DNA of 64,000 nt from the NCBI GenBank assembly GCA_018417955.1, contig JACTVC010000019.1, positions 868,001 through 932,000 of the forward strand, read 5' to 3'. This DNA comes from Laccaria trichodermophora (Eukaryota > Basidiomycota > Agaricomycetes > Agaricales > Hydnangiaceae). The notes under the pieces were generated by a model. It was not told the DNA's origin and made no database searches. It saw nothing but the letters and a program-made list of their open reading frames with translations. This document shows, piece after piece, positions 32,223 to 45,046 of this stretch (position 1 is its first letter; each line of letters opens with the position of its first letter). Both the position numbers and the translations under genes were made by a program.

Positions 32223-35200
32223 TTATGAAGAAAAAATTGCCCACGGTTGCTCCATAGACGGCATAGGACTGTCCCATTTCCATTCGCTAGTCTGGTAATA
32301 CGCAGCTTCTCCGCCATCGATCTCCTTCCATGGTCCTAGCCGGAGTAGATCAGGCAATTCTTCCGTTTTAGTGTCTATCGTCGAAGACGAGGTCAGCATG
32401 TGATGGATGGCGTCTGGCTCGCAGTTGGACTCCGGGCTAGGATTTGTCGAAGACGACGACACGAGCTCTGGTGTCTCAGCTTTTGACAGACTATCGTCGT
32501 CATCGATCGTTCCTGAGAAATCGATGAACTCCTCGAAGTCGGCCAATGGTCCTGCGGGGGGCGACGGCGCACGCAGGTCACCTAATTCTCCAGGCCGAAG
32601 CGACAAGCTACTTCCACCATCCAAAGAATCTTGTGTAGGGCCATAACCTTTGAGGATCATTTCGAAAGTTTCAGATAACTCCGACGAAAAGGATTCCTGT
32701 CCTTCGCCATCCGCGGCCTTTTTGATGAGCTCCGTCATCTGCTCGAGGAAGACGCAAGCGTCTTCCTCAGTCTTGATACTTTCCACAGCTTCAGTCTTCA
32801 TTTTCAGAGCATCGCTTGGAGGTGCATCCCATTCCGTTTTCACCCGTTTTGGTGGTGAAGGCTCGTTGGCGGCCCCAAATGGCCCAACACCAGGGCTTAA
32901 CGCGTTAGAAAGTGGAGTCATCTCTTCATCTCGAGGTCGCTTGTTACTTCCAACAGCTGGTACAGGTGTTTGAGCAGGATCCAAAGTAGCGGAAGATGTA
33001 GGAGGCGCCGCGGCTTTTGAAGGTCGTCTCTTGGCGGGTTGTTGCTTGGGTTTGGCAGGCGCCTTACCTTTCGGAGATTTTGGCGTCTGCGGAGATGCCG
33101 CAGTCGCGGTAGGAGTAGGTGCAGACGCAGCAGGGGTCGAGGCAGGCGCTGGAGAGGGGGTGGAGACGGGACCACTTGACGAAGGCTGTGCGGCTTTCCG
33201 TTTATTGGGAGGATGTTGAAGGGATACTGGGGGGCGAACAGATTGTGATGGTATCTGAGGCTGGGATGGGGGGAGAGAAGCAGAAGGATGGGAGATAGTG
33301 GGACGAGATTGAGGAGGAACGTCGTTGGTCGGAATGCCAACGCCCATGGCATTGAGTTGTGGGTGTTGGGGCTGATGTGCAAATGGTCTTTGGGCCCATC
33401 CGTCCGTGGTCCGTTTTATCTCCGCAAGCATCTTCTGAAGCATGTCGAAGGTAACAATAAAACGACTTCCTCCATAACTTTTCTGTTGCGCAACGGTGCA
33501 GATCTGCGGTGCCTGATTAGATGGAGACTGGGGAGACAATTATCATCACACACAATAGCAGCCATTCTCTTTATCGGTTCATCTTTTCCAGTAAACACCA
33601 AGTACATCGCAAGCTTCGGCTCAATCTCTAGACACTGGGTATGGAGGGTATTGAGCAAACTAAGATACTCAGCTTGGCGTTCCAAAGGAACGTCGACGGT
33701 AGGCATGGAAGGAATAGCTATACTCATAAGAATGAGCCCAAACTCCCACAGCTGACAACCACTTACTGGTGGTGTTGAACCCTCGCTTGACATTCTGCAC
33801 AAACAGCTGCGACTTTTCTAGCAATTCTTTCGTTGGTCGCATAGTTTGCATCGGCGGGCCCTGTTGCAGCGGTCTCTGCTGGGGCTGTCGGTTGTCTAGA
33901 AAATTATTGCCTTCCAAGAGGTTGAGCCCGTTCTGTTGCTGTAAAAAATGATGATGTCCTAGTGAGACAGCTGGATTTTGCTGCGTGGCTGGCCCCCCGA
34001 ATGGAAGTTGTTGACCAGGTCCTCCACCAGATGGTCCATTCTGATCACCCGATCCTTGAGCATCGTTCTGGTTTGTTGGGCGGAACCTGCTTTGGAAAGA
34101 TTTCTGCTCGGCGTAGGTCCGCTGCAAGTTGGCTCGATTTGCTTCCACAAACGTGATTATTTTCTCCGGAACCCCGCGTTGATGCAATTCAGAGACCGTC
34201 ATGTGAGCATAAGTAAGAACATTTTGCATCATCTGAGGCGACATCTGCGCAGGATTCCTAGGCACCTGCGCCTGTGCCTTCATCCGTGCCTCGACCACTG
34301 TGGTTATATAATAGTGGTCAAAAGCGGCCAGGAGCTCTTTATAAATGTGGGCAAGTTGCTGTGCGACTCCTGGTCCAGATTTTGCTGGTTCCGTTTCAGT
34401 TCCAGAAAACTGAACAAATCCCATACGCCCCCCAATAACGTCCCAAAGCGCTTTCTGTTCCACCTTCAGTAAAATCTGTAAGCCATACGTTTTACATGGT
34501 TAGGAAAGAAACGACGCACCTTGCTGACACCATATTCGAGCATCACGTTCCTGTGGAGCTGATAAAGGTCGACTGGCCTATTGTCAATTTGTAGCTGGCG
34601 TAGGTTGACATTCAAGTTCTTTTTCGAGCAATAAGCCCTAAACGATTGCTCAAAGCGGGCTTTGTCCAGCGGTGGAGGAAAGGGATTCATCCCTGTCTGG
34701 CCTTGTTGAAGTGGTCCTGAATTTCCGGACGGTCCATTCATGGCCAAGGGAAAATGGCCACTAATGCCCCCCGACATCGCCACTTGATTCGCGAAAGGAC
34801 CTCCAACACCACCGCCTGATTGCGCCTGCTGGTGTGGGGTTGACACAGATCTTGTCGGAACGGCGCCTTGAGGCATCAAGTGGTTGGGAGAGGCTTGCGC
34901 TTTCAAAAGCGATGGACTTGCTTGTATGCCGTTGAGGTGTTGTTGCTGCTGCTGTGGTGAGTTCTGACCAAGTTTGGGCCTTCCTGGCTGTGAGTTGTTT
35001 TCAAACGACGCGGTGGGAAGCGTCCAAGAGGCCTGGTTCCCCGCGCCACTGCCACCTTGAATTTGTCCTTGTTGACCTCTCACACTGCTCGTTTCAAGTT
35101 TCGGAAATGACAGTTAGAAAAACGACATCGGTAGAGCGAAAGTTGTGCGTACATCATAGCTGTGACCTTATTCAAATTGTCCTTTTTAGCCATTATTTCT

Positions 35201-36318
35201 GCCTTTAACCCTGTCAATCGTTGGGCAGATGCTGGATCGATCTGACCACCCCGAGCGGTAATTTGAGCGGCAATTGCCTGATGGGTACGCTCCGATTCTG
35301 CTATACTATGCGTGAGAGCTCGGGCACGCGCATTGAGATCAGACAAAGTGAGACGAGAGTTGGGCATGCTGGGCTGTGGTTGTGAGCCTGAGGCAACGGC
35401 GGGCATCGGTTGAACGTGATTCGAAGGGAGAGATGACGGGGAAGGACGACGAATAGCCTCGTTTGATATGCCTGGAGAGGAGAAAACATCACCCGGAGAC
35501 GAGTGGTTCACGCCTTGTGGCTGAAACTCCCGATCTCGTTGTTGTTGAGACTGATTGAATTTGGCGTAAACTGGCCCCGGTTGTTGGCCTTGCGCAAGCC
35601 CCATTAGTTGAAGCTGTCTCATGGCCTGTGGGTCAAAAGATCCATTGCGCTGTTGAAGGGTCGCTGCGTTGACACCTGTGTTTGGCATCCCGCCCATGCC
35701 TGGAAAGCCCATTGACATGTGTTGTGGCTGGTTGGAAGAGGAGTCATGGAATCCCTGCTGTTGACCCAAGCCAAGACCCCCACCACCCATCTGGTGGATA
35801 CCCGAACCAAATTGTTGTTGTTGTTGCTGTACACGAGCAATATTTTGGCTTCTCATCAAATCAGCCATCTAGAATGGGATGAATTTAGGTCAGTCATCGG
35901 AAACGGAATTTAAGAATACGATTGGAAATATGAACGTGGTTTGGCTTGCACGCTGCGGTGAGGAAGCAAGCTACTTCTCTACGAAGCAAGGGGCATGCGT
36001 CTACCAGACGGAAAAAAAGAGGGATCGATAGAACGACTAGACGCATGGTCTGGGATAAAGAATAGTTGAACAGACCTGAGCAGGCGAAGTTCCCTGCTGG
36101 GCACTCATACCAGCGCCACTCCGGGGTCGAAACTGTTGGAGATGTTGCATCTGTTGCCACACATGATTCTGGTCTTGGAAGGTGGTAGGGTCTTGCTGCT
36201 GCTGGGCCTGCTGCTGCTGAGCTTGCTGCTGGAGATGTTGCTGTTGCTGTTGGGCTTGCTGAAGCATATTGGCATTGAAATTGGGGATATTGGGATATTG
36301 GGGCTGTCGATCGGCCAT
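32223..36318 (-). CDS. SWI1: ARID-domain subunit of SWI/SNF chromatin remodeller
   Basis: At least six exons on the minus strand, starting at MADRQPQYPNIPNFNANM. The N-terminal about 450 residues are Gln/Asn/Met/Pro-rich with poly-Gln runs near 36190-36260, resembling the prion-like region of yeast Swi1. The ARID DNA-binding domain starts ARFEQSFRAYCSKKN, has DLYQLHRNVMLEYGV, and crosses an intron into ALWDVIGGRMGFVQ. Downstream are helical segments, then MLQKMLAEIKRTTDGWAQRP and a long Pro/Ser/Ala-rich tail ending in an acidic, Trp-containing segment (YQTSEWKWDSPMP). SWI/SNF opens chromatin at inducible promoters. A symbol based on yeast Swi1 is reasonable; exon edges are partly uncertain. 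Confidence 0.87.
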
Positions 36319-36861
36319 TATCCGTTTGTCAAAGTGGGTCAGTGGGGATAGAGGGCGCCTTTACCGCACGAGGCGGGGAGCGATGTGGTGAGGAAAGTTA
36401 GCAGGACGGCGGCGACAATGAGAAGAAGGGCAACGAGGGGATTGATGCCGGCGAAGACGAGGGAGATGTGGGGAGGTGGTGGTGGGAGCGAAACGAGGAA
36501 TCGCAGGGCTGTGGCTGACAAGCTCGAATGTTTGCGGGAGTTGACATGCACAAATTCTTTTGTCTAGGAATACAACGTATTGAACGCTGGATTTCGCTGA
36601 AATTCATTGAAAATTGACAAGAAATAAGTCTGGTCGACGAGTAATTACTGCAGTTGATGAAAATTAACCAAAGTCGAAGAGAAACGACCGTAGTAGATTG
36701 AGAAACCACAATTGTGCGTGTTCACGGCATTGCACACCCACGTTCACACCAATATCTCTTCTTCGGACTTTGCTCTTTCTCATTATATATAATTACAGGG
36801 AGCAGCTGAAAGTGATGTCAGATACAAGGTACAAATTTACCGCGAGTCCGTTAATTAGGTA
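36319..36861. other. SWI1 upstream region
   Basis: 543 bp between the SWI1 ATG and the stop of the next minus-strand gene. A hydrophobic 70-codon frame at 36339-36551 (minus) lies in the SWI1 5' leader and has no homology I recognise. It could be an upstream open frame. Otherwise nothing. Confidence 0.4.
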
Positions 36862-38140
36862 CTACGGATGACTGCTACTTGAGCTGGCAGCGTTACTTCC
36901 TTTCCTCACAACGTCAGGTCCAGCTTCAAGGATGATATCGCCGTCGTCATCCTCAAAGCTGTAACGGTCATCTTCGTCTGTGAAAAGTAGAGCTTGTCTC
37001 TTTGCGTGCTCCGTTCTTGGCGGACCCACCGCTAAAATCTGGTCTTCCTCATCTCCGCTTTGCTCATCCCCGCCCAGCGTCAGAGCACCCTCTCCATCAG
37101 CTACGCTATCAACCTCCCTCCTGAACCAGTAGCGCAACCCCACAGGGATCATTACACCAATTACGACCGCTGCTAGTCCGAAGAAATTCCGCCAGCTGAT
37201 TAGGTGGAAATCATCCGCGCTTGTCATCTCATCTAGCCCACCTCCAATCGTTGTGTGTATCACGCTAACGCCTAGGATTCCTAGAGCCGTGCTAATCCAA
37301 AATGGGACGATGCCAATACCAACATGAGGGCATACAACATTGACAACCCAGTGCGGCGGAAGTGGGGCGATACGCAGCACGATGAGAAAAGATATCATGT
37401 TCTCCTTGTTTTCTTTAATTTTAATTGCCCATTTGTCCATGATAGCCTTCCACTTTGGAAGTGTGAGAAGAGCGGGCCCGAGAGCAGCTGAAATAAGGTA
37501 GCAGAGTGTTGCACCTGAAGCGACGCAGCAACAGACAAGAGGCAGGGCACGCGCAACGCCCCATACGGCACCCCCAAGAATGGATAGATACATCGAGCCC
37601 GGAAGGGAAAAAGCTTGGAGGCTACATACCACGTTAGAAATAGATATTGCGGAAGTAAGTTGAACGTACAATAGGTATGTTATCACATAACATATTAAGA
37701 TCCGGTATGGGTAAATGTCACGATACTTTTTTAACAGACCATTTAAATCTTGTAGTTGCGCGAAGGACTTTGGAATGCGCAAAAGTGGACGGTCTGCTCT
37801 AAAGATATTCGTGAGGATTCTGAGGGGCTGTGCTTTGGAAAAAAGCTCACTCCTCAAGGGTTGGGAGCGCCAACCACAGTGTACCACCAAGAAGGATGGT
37901 ACTGATGGCGAATATGCACGCCATCTTAAGGGTGGCATTGAGAATGACTTTGGTTGACGAAGGTTGAGCGGGTGAACGAGGGAAAGTCGCGCCGTAATCT
38001 GGGGTGGCAGGTGCAAGCAAGGGAGACCTATCGTCACTTGCGCGATCATCATCGCTGTAGTGTACGGTGTCTAAAGTATACATTGACGCATTGCAGGCCT
38101 GGTCGTTGGGCACGATGGTCAAACGAGGGGGAATATTCAT
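36862..38140 (-). CDS. TMEM41/VTT-domain integral membrane protein
   Basis: Three exons on the minus strand. Residues 1-60 are soluble and acidic; a first membrane helix follows (ACIFAISTILLGGTLW). The VTT (DedA/SNARE-associated) core is FLQAFSLPGSMYLSILGGAVWGV, created by joining exons 2 and 3. It is followed by LGPALLTLPKW and RIAPLPPHWVVNVVCPHVGIG, including the conserved R-x-x-P-x-P motif. The tail is long and acidic (Asp/Glu/Ser). TMEM41B and VMP1 are ER lipid scramblases with roles in autophagy and lipid droplets; ER lipid mobilisation is inferred here. It diverges from the Zn2Cys6 factor with 168 bp between starts. Confidence 0.88.
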
Positions 38141-38308
38141 GGTTGGGACTGAAATTGAGATAATTACTATTTGGTAATTGTGGGATTGACCCTAATCTAG
38201 GGTAGTGTAAACAAGAACAAAGAGAGTCTGCCCATCGCCCTCAACGGTCAGCGACTGCCAAAAGACTCGGTCCCCAGCAACTTAATTCGCTGCTGCCCGT
38301 CCATCATC

Positions 38309-41300
38309 ATGTTGCCCACTCAGCTTAACCCTCAGAACTCCATTGCGCCCCCCTCATCCCTTCAATCAGCTCTCCAGATGGACCCAAACCAGCACCTTCA
38401 ACTTCAACAGCAACAGCAGCAACAACAACAACCTTTACAGACACCACAAAGCACAGGAAAAAGACGCAGAAAGGCAGATGGAAATGGAGACGAAGCCCCT
38501 CCGTCTTCAGAACCTCGACGGCTCCGTCGGTCGCATGAAGCATGTGCAAGATGCAGAAGTAAGAAAATAAAGGCAAGTCCCGTCGGGCGACACCGACGGC
38601 AACTTCCATCTGCCTATCCGTCAATACATTCTCTGACGCTCTTCGCCTTCTAGTGCGACTCCAAGCACCCAAGATGTACTGCTTGTGCAACTGCTGGCAC
38701 TGTCTGCCACCAAGAGGATAGGCATCGCCAAACCTTGACTCCTCGCGGTCATACCGAGCGCATCGAACATCAGCTTGCTCAGTGTGAAGCTCTTCTCAAG
38801 CACCACTACAGCAACTTCACCTTGGACAGCCTCGACGAAATCATTGCTCGGGAAGGCATAGATGTCTCCTCTATCGCCCCTCCTCCTCCTTCAGCAAACT
38901 TCCAAATTGAGGGTAGTCCCATCAGGCCTTTCCGGCCCGACGGTGGTCCCTCGCACTCTCAGCAGCCACCGAAAGGATACCCGCCTATGTACCCTCCGCC
39001 GGGTCATATCATCCATCCCCCCTATCCACATCCAATGATGCCGTATGGCCCTGCACCTCCTTACCACCCACAGATGCCAATGCAACCTCATGGAAGCTAT
39101 CATCCTCACATGCACCCTGCATTCCAGCAGCCTCCAGGTGCCTTTCCGCCACCGCACGCCCAACCACCACCTCCAACGGCCTTACCGACGCCAGTTCATG
39201 GCCAACCTCAACCAGTTCAACGCGGGACAACTGCAACTAAAGGCACAGATCCGAACGGTAACGACATGTCAAATACGGAAGCCCTTGCCAAAAATTTTGG
39301 TGTTTCTGCCGCTATTGTCAACAACATCATGGATGCTGCACCCCATGATAAAGAAGATCTGGCAGTTGGCTCCAGCGGTCTCTCGTCAGGTCGAGATCGG
39401 TCCATAGGGGAAACGACTATACCTCGTGACGCCTCTCATTGGGTCGCCTTATCCGTTCGTCGGAATTCCACGTCTGGTGGGGCTCCAAACACACTCTCCA
39501 TCTATAGGCCCACGTCGAACGCCTCCACCGTTGAGGTCTGGTTGCCCAAGGATCGCAATATGGTGAAACACATCGTTGACGTTTACTTTACCCACCTCAA
39601 CCCTCATCGTCCGGTCTTTTCTCGTAAAGATTTTGACCGCATCTTAAATGACCTTTATGATGGAAAAACTGTTTCTCATGATCCTGGCTATGTTTGCAGC
39701 ATATACCTGATCCTTGCCCTTGGCACTCTCAGCGATCTCAATCAACGTGCGGTCAAAGAAGATATCGACAGCAAAGCTGAGGTTATGCAGCATCTCGGAC
39801 CTGCCATTGCGAAAAAGATCATGCCGCATGACTGGCCCCAGCATGATGAATTCTTCGAACGAGCCCTTGCAGTTAAACCTGACCTTCGTGTTACCATATC
39901 TAGTTTGCAAGCCCTGATCCTATTGCATTGGTATCTATATACTGAGGTAGAGGTCTTCGCTCTCAAGTAATGCCGCGTTATTTACCATATTTCTAGCGTC
40001 AAGGTCGCACGCTCTGGCGGCTTGTTGGCAGCCTGGTCCGATTGTCAATTGAGCTCGGCTTGCATCATGATCCGACCACTCAAATGAATCCTTCCACAGA
40101 TCAGCACCTCTTCACTGAAGAAGAGTGTCAATTGCGAATCACTCTCTGGGGGATCGTTCTTGTGCACGACCGCGGCACGTCTATTCTCCTCGGCCGGCCG
40201 CTTGCTATCTCTCCATCAGATTCCAATACGCCTCGTCCCGCTCGGCCCAAGCAAGCACGTCTCTCAGACTTCTCTGAGCACTTCGAGCTTTCACAACCCG
40301 TTGCTGAGATCCAAGCTGACATCATCAATGCCCTCTATACGCCAAAGAAGCAGGCTGCGGACACTATCATGCGCAATGCAACCAGGATTATTAAGAGCAT
40401 GCTCGAGTTTAGACGGGGTCTGCCAGAACGATACAAGTACTATTTCAACGGCACTAGCGACTGGGTGTTGGAGAAAAAAAGCGAACTTGTTCAAAATATC
40501 ACGGAAGATGAGGGGCTCACTCTGTTGAAGGTTGGAATAGCGCGCATTTTACTTCTACGGGCCTTGTTCAGTTCTAAAGAGCTGTCGTACGCCCATCGGC
40601 ATAAAGCCTTAGTTGATGGTGAGCTTGCATGGTCACGTTCAGGTTAACGCTAACAAACACTATCAGCCATCATTACATCTCACAATATGATCATCATCCA
40701 CAACCAACTTATCCGCTTCCCCAACATCGCATTTTTTACCTCCCCAATCCCTCTCCACATCGCAGCCATGGTTATATTATATGGCCATATGTCGAAAGTT
40801 GACTGTCTCCCTCCTAATATCGCATTGGAGGACCTCTGGCTGGCTCTTGATATGCTTCCTCGATTCCGTTGGAGATGGGAGCGGAAAGATGTCAATGGAG
40901 GCCATCCACTCATCGCTAAACTCGCGGAGCGCGTTATGGACATTAATCTCCGTAACATCGTGCCAACGGGACACCCCGTCCTCCTTTGCGAGCCTGAGTG
41001 GGATGAGGACACGGTTATGTCACAGGCCCAAAAATCCCAACAGAGCACTCCGCCTCTATCCGCTTATCCTGCATCTGCTGGCGGTAGCATGGTTTATGGC
41101 CCACAGCCGCGAGCTATGAATAACACCCCTGGGACGATGAATGGGTCGCACAGTGGCGGGTCTACGCCGCCTAACAAGCAACTTGTCGAAGTGCCCAGTG
41201 TACTCTTTTATCCCTTCTTTCCCGAAGCTCCAATACCCTCAAGCGGTAATGGGGCTGTCACACCAAATGGAAACCGTCGACATGACTATACGCAAATATT

Positions 41301-41427
41301 GGCTGCGGCCGCTGCAGCTGGTTCTCAACCCTCTCATGATTCCTACATGTCAGAAGAGAGAGACACCTCTCATAGCCTCCATCCACAACAGCAAATGTGG
41401 ATGAATGTGGTGAGCTATCGCGGTTGA
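38309..41427 (+). CDS. Zn(II)2Cys6 transcription factor, XlnR-like
   Basis: Four exons (38309-38572, 38654-39946, 39997-40618 and 40667-41427) total 2940 nt (979 residues). The binuclear cluster ACARCRSKKIK|CDSKHPRCTAC...C is split by intron 1, whose donor reads AAG|GCAAGT (GC-AG). A poly-Gln run precedes it and a His/Pro-rich linker follows. The fungal-specific middle homology region includes HRPVFSRKDFDRIL and LHWYLYTERQGRTLWRLVGSLVRLSIELGLH, which is XlnR-like. Activators of this group control polysaccharide-degrading enzymes, but the target here is unknown. The last exon may be extended by a further intron near 41410. Confidence 0.85.
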
Positions 41428-41808
41428 ATTCTGAGGTTTTTTGCCTGACCCGATTCGCAAGGGCCAACGAGCAGCTATGCCTGGTTACAATGCGCCCCCT
41501 TAATCCTGATAATTCGCGTTTCGTGTTGATCTCTCCCTCGTCGCCTATTATCCCCATCCATCCGACTGAATTTATTTGACTAATAGCCTATGCGTCACCA
41601 TCTTTTTCTCAATGAGTAAACATTTTGTTTTCACCTTGTAACTTTTATGCGTATACATCTTCGATCAACCTACTCTCACTCTTCCACGATCACCCGAAGA
41701 ATCAATTTGCATTCAAGAGGTAGGTCACGTATTGGAAATGATCAATGTAAGTATGTAGAAAGCAAAGTAAAGTCATACAAGAACGCAGCGGCATCGTCTC
41801 GAAAGCGC
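41428..41808. other. Convergent 3' intergenic region
   Basis: 381 bp between the Zn2Cys6 factor (plus) and the caspase-domain gene (minus). No supported gene or repeat. Confidence 0.45.
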
Positions 41809-44213
41809 CTATTGAGTGCGATGTTGGACCACAGGCACAAGAATGCTTCCCCAAGTCGGAGTGGGATCTCTGTTGGCAGCTCCCATGCCACGTGCATCAA
41901 CGAAGGGAGAATGCTGGGGGATCTTAGAAAGGTCGAGAGGCTCTGTAGACAAAAATATCTTGAGGAAGCCGACATCCAGATCTTGATTATCTGGAATGAA
42001 ATATTCGAATGGAGTTTCTCCCGCTGAACCATAACCGAGAGTCAAGGTCCCCCCCTTCTTTGGTAAAGGGACGTCAACACGGTAGTTGTTACTGACATTG
42101 CACTTATAGTACGCCGCTAACAGAAGAGGACTTATATTAGTGGACGAGACGGGTTGAAAAAGAAAAAGTCCGCACTGATACTCAGTTCGCTGTTATCAAA
42201 ATAGAAAACGTTTGGATACAAATCCCATGGGGTGTTGTTAACGATCTTGATCCCATATATAGCTCCGTCATCCACGGTAAACTCAATAACGTCTTGGCGG
42301 CAGAGATTGTCTCCGACTGGGTATCGTTCTGCACAACCAACCTCGTCGAAATCGGTATCTGATTCCTGTAGCTTATAGAACTCGACCTTGATATTGTTCT
42401 GGATTTGGTTGTTTGGTTGCGTACGATTGAGATGCCAGTAGTAATGGGCAGCCGCCCTCAAGACAGGGCGGATGTCTTCTGGATCCGGTTCAATGGTGTA
42501 TGGAATTCGGCTTAAACCATATTTGAGAACCCGCTGGTCAAGGATATTGAAGACCAGTTGGTTATCCTCCATTACAATTTCGAGCCTTGACTTCTTTCTG
42601 TCTTCGCATAGCGAAATTTTACAAGAGTTGGGACCTGTGCCTTGCAGCTCCGACGCAAGAGCTTGAAACACGGGAAGGAGTTCTTGGTTAAGAGGAACGT
42701 GGAGCGGAAGGTCCTCCGCAATAGCTGCCTTGGTTTGCAGAGCGAGTACAGTTCCAGAAATCTGGGGGCCAGGCTGCTCTTTTGCCTCAAGCTCAGTTTT
42801 AAAGGGCGTAATCTTTTTGACAGTCATGACGCCGAGTGGAGCGGTGAGAAGAGAGACTTGGTCCTTGTACAACGTAAACTCAGCGCCATGGCCAATACCT
42901 TGCGCCGAGCCAGCTTTCATAACGTAGGCGGAATTTTCGAACGTTACGTTATAGCATGCACGGCCTGGAGTAGGAGCTTTGGCATCAAAGAAAATGCGAT
43001 CTCTATAGGCACCTTCGCACTGCGGATTTTGGCTACAGCGCAGATGTCAGAGGAAGAAACGAGTCACGTAGATTATCTTACCCAGCTATCTGCTCCATCT
43101 TGTCTAAAGTTTCGACATAGGTTAACTGTTCTGCGCCAACGTTCTTGAGCAACGCAAGGAAGGCGCTGGTAAAACATCCATGACCCTTCTCCTCCTTGGC
43201 AAGTTCATCCGCACTACACGCAGCAAGAAGAATGTGCGACCGCACACCCTTGTTAACGAAACCGGCCGGTACTCTGGCTCCACGAGTAGCTGATTCTTTC
43301 TGCCAGATGGGTAGGTCGAGTTCCTTAGGAATCGAAATCGTAACGTCAGCAGGCTTTCCTGGAATCGTGAAATCAGCTGCGCGCGTGAACCGCTCATGTT
43401 CTTCTGCTTCGTCGTCTCGGGTACCTGAACCAGAGTGGCAGCAATCAAAGACAACAGTCTATATATATAAAGTTGGAGAGGAAAAACCAAAATATTAAAG
43501 TTGCCACTAACTATATTGTTCCCTTTCTTATTTGCTATCTCGTCAATCAAACCACCGATCGTGCGATCCGGAATGGGGTAAACCTCCTTGCCTGGGGTGG
43601 GGTCATAATCTTGTGGCACTATGGTTTGTATTTTGGCGCCACTCCCCGATTCCCAGCCTGGCGGCGCCGGGAGAGTGCCCCCATGGCCAGCGTAGTAAAT
43701 GAGAATCGGATCGTCCTCCTTGATATCGGGGTGATCCCGCAATCCATGGAAGGCATCAATGATAGCGGTACGAGACGCCTCGCTGTTTCGGAGGTTTACA
43801 ATCTGCTTCTCAGGAACCTTTAGCTCGTTGACGAGGTAATCTCTGATGGCGTCAGCGTCGGGAACTGCGCCACGAAGTTTCTTTTGATGATCATAGTTAT
43901 TTATGCCGATGATGAGAGCATAAAGACGGGGCCGACCCCTAAAATAACATCGATGGGTTACGTTGACAGGTTCGAGTGGCCCAAAATCATGGATGAGACG
44001 AACCCTGTAGCAGGAATGACCACTGGCGGAGGCACGCCATCAGCTGGTTGGGAAGTGCTGTCAGGCTTGAAAAGTTTCCCGAAAAGCCCGCTGGACGCTC
44101 GTCAGATTCATCAGCAGATAGGGAAGTTGAGAATACGAACGATTTCGCTGCCAGCTGAAGCTGGGGCTTATCGTCTGTTTTTTTTTCGACGGGCTTTCTG
44201 AGCGATGGATCAT
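41809..44213 (-). CDS. Caspase-domain (peptidase C14) protein with long C-terminal domain
   Basis: The catalytic p20-like region runs LYALIIGINNYDHQKKLRGAV, then LIYYAGHGG (catalytic His), then VVFDCCHSGSGTRD (catalytic Cys), as in metacaspase-like C14 proteases. A p10-like segment follows (SHILLAACSADELAKE...GCFTSAFLALL). The remaining about 370 residues form a conserved-looking domain ending in GFLKIFLSTEPLDLSKIPQHSPF. I associate such tails with expanded agaricomycete caspase families, but no function is established. Last exon 41809-42116; further introns near 42117-42175, 43037-43080 and 43455-43500. The 5' end is uncertain: the frame is open to about 44050, and an upstream ATG exon at 44213 is only a proposal. 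Confidence 0.82.
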
Positions 44214-45046
44214 CGTCAATGGTCAGTAACTAGAGCCAGCACACAGCAGAAGGGACTGACGAGGTCAAGTACCAAAGAAGGTCGACATAACTGGAGACGG
44301 TTACATTCACCCAGGAGAGAAACATGTTTGCAAGGTAGAGACGCGATCGCGATTGCAGGGCAACAAACCACAAGAAGCCATGCTGATTATATAGCGAACA
44401 AGCGCTAACAGAAATCAATTCCGGAGATGGGCCATAGATAGGGATCGATGAGGGGCAAGAGTGCGGTGGATAAAGAGTTCATGTTGGCGCCGTGACCCAA
44501 AAAGAGAAAATCGAATCTCTCTTTGCGAGGAGGTATCATGGATGAAGCTCGAAATTTCGTTCAGACGACTATCGCGAAGTGCAAATTTTCAGTATGACCA
44601 ATTCTCTTGAAAAGTTACGGGTAGTTGTTTCTTCGCAAAGATTGTACTTCTGAACACTCCACCATCCCTGTGAAAATCCGGGTCAGTTCCGAGCAGTTGT
44701 TGTGAGGGGACGATGAGTGGGGTCGTCATGAAAGTGATCGTGTACCCGATTTGGATTGGCAAAGTCGACGCGGAGCAGACCCACCAGCGTCGACGAAGAG
44801 TTACATTTGGTCAGAATAATTTACAGCCTATACACTACGGAATAAAGTAGAGATAAAAGTACAACACAAATGATTTGATCTAGTATACTTGACGAAGGTC
44901 GTGTTGTCTATGAGGGGCAAAGTCGCATATCTCAATATCAGTCGAGAGAAGATGGAAGATGGGAAAGTGATGTGCACATGCGGTTGATTTGGAAGATGGG
45001 GACAGATAAATGATGAAAAAAATGAAAAAAAAAAATGAAACAAGCA
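44214..45046. other. Intergenic interval
   Basis: About 830 bp between the caspase-domain gene and the J-domain gene, both on the minus strand. A poly-A-rich patch lies near 45015-45040, just after the J-protein stop in its own reading direction. No gene recognised. Confidence 0.45.

Noticed and set aside
32918..33382. 154-codon Pro/Leu-rich minus frame inside SWI1
   Set aside because: Alternate frame of the low-complexity SWI1 tail.
36339..36551. Hydrophobic 70-codon minus frame upstream of SWI1
   Set aside because: Could be an upstream open frame in the SWI1 leader, but no independent support for a separate gene.
43884..44201. 105-codon plus frame at the 5' end of the caspase-domain gene
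   Set aside because: Complement of the conserved GINNY-containing coding exon on the minus strand.
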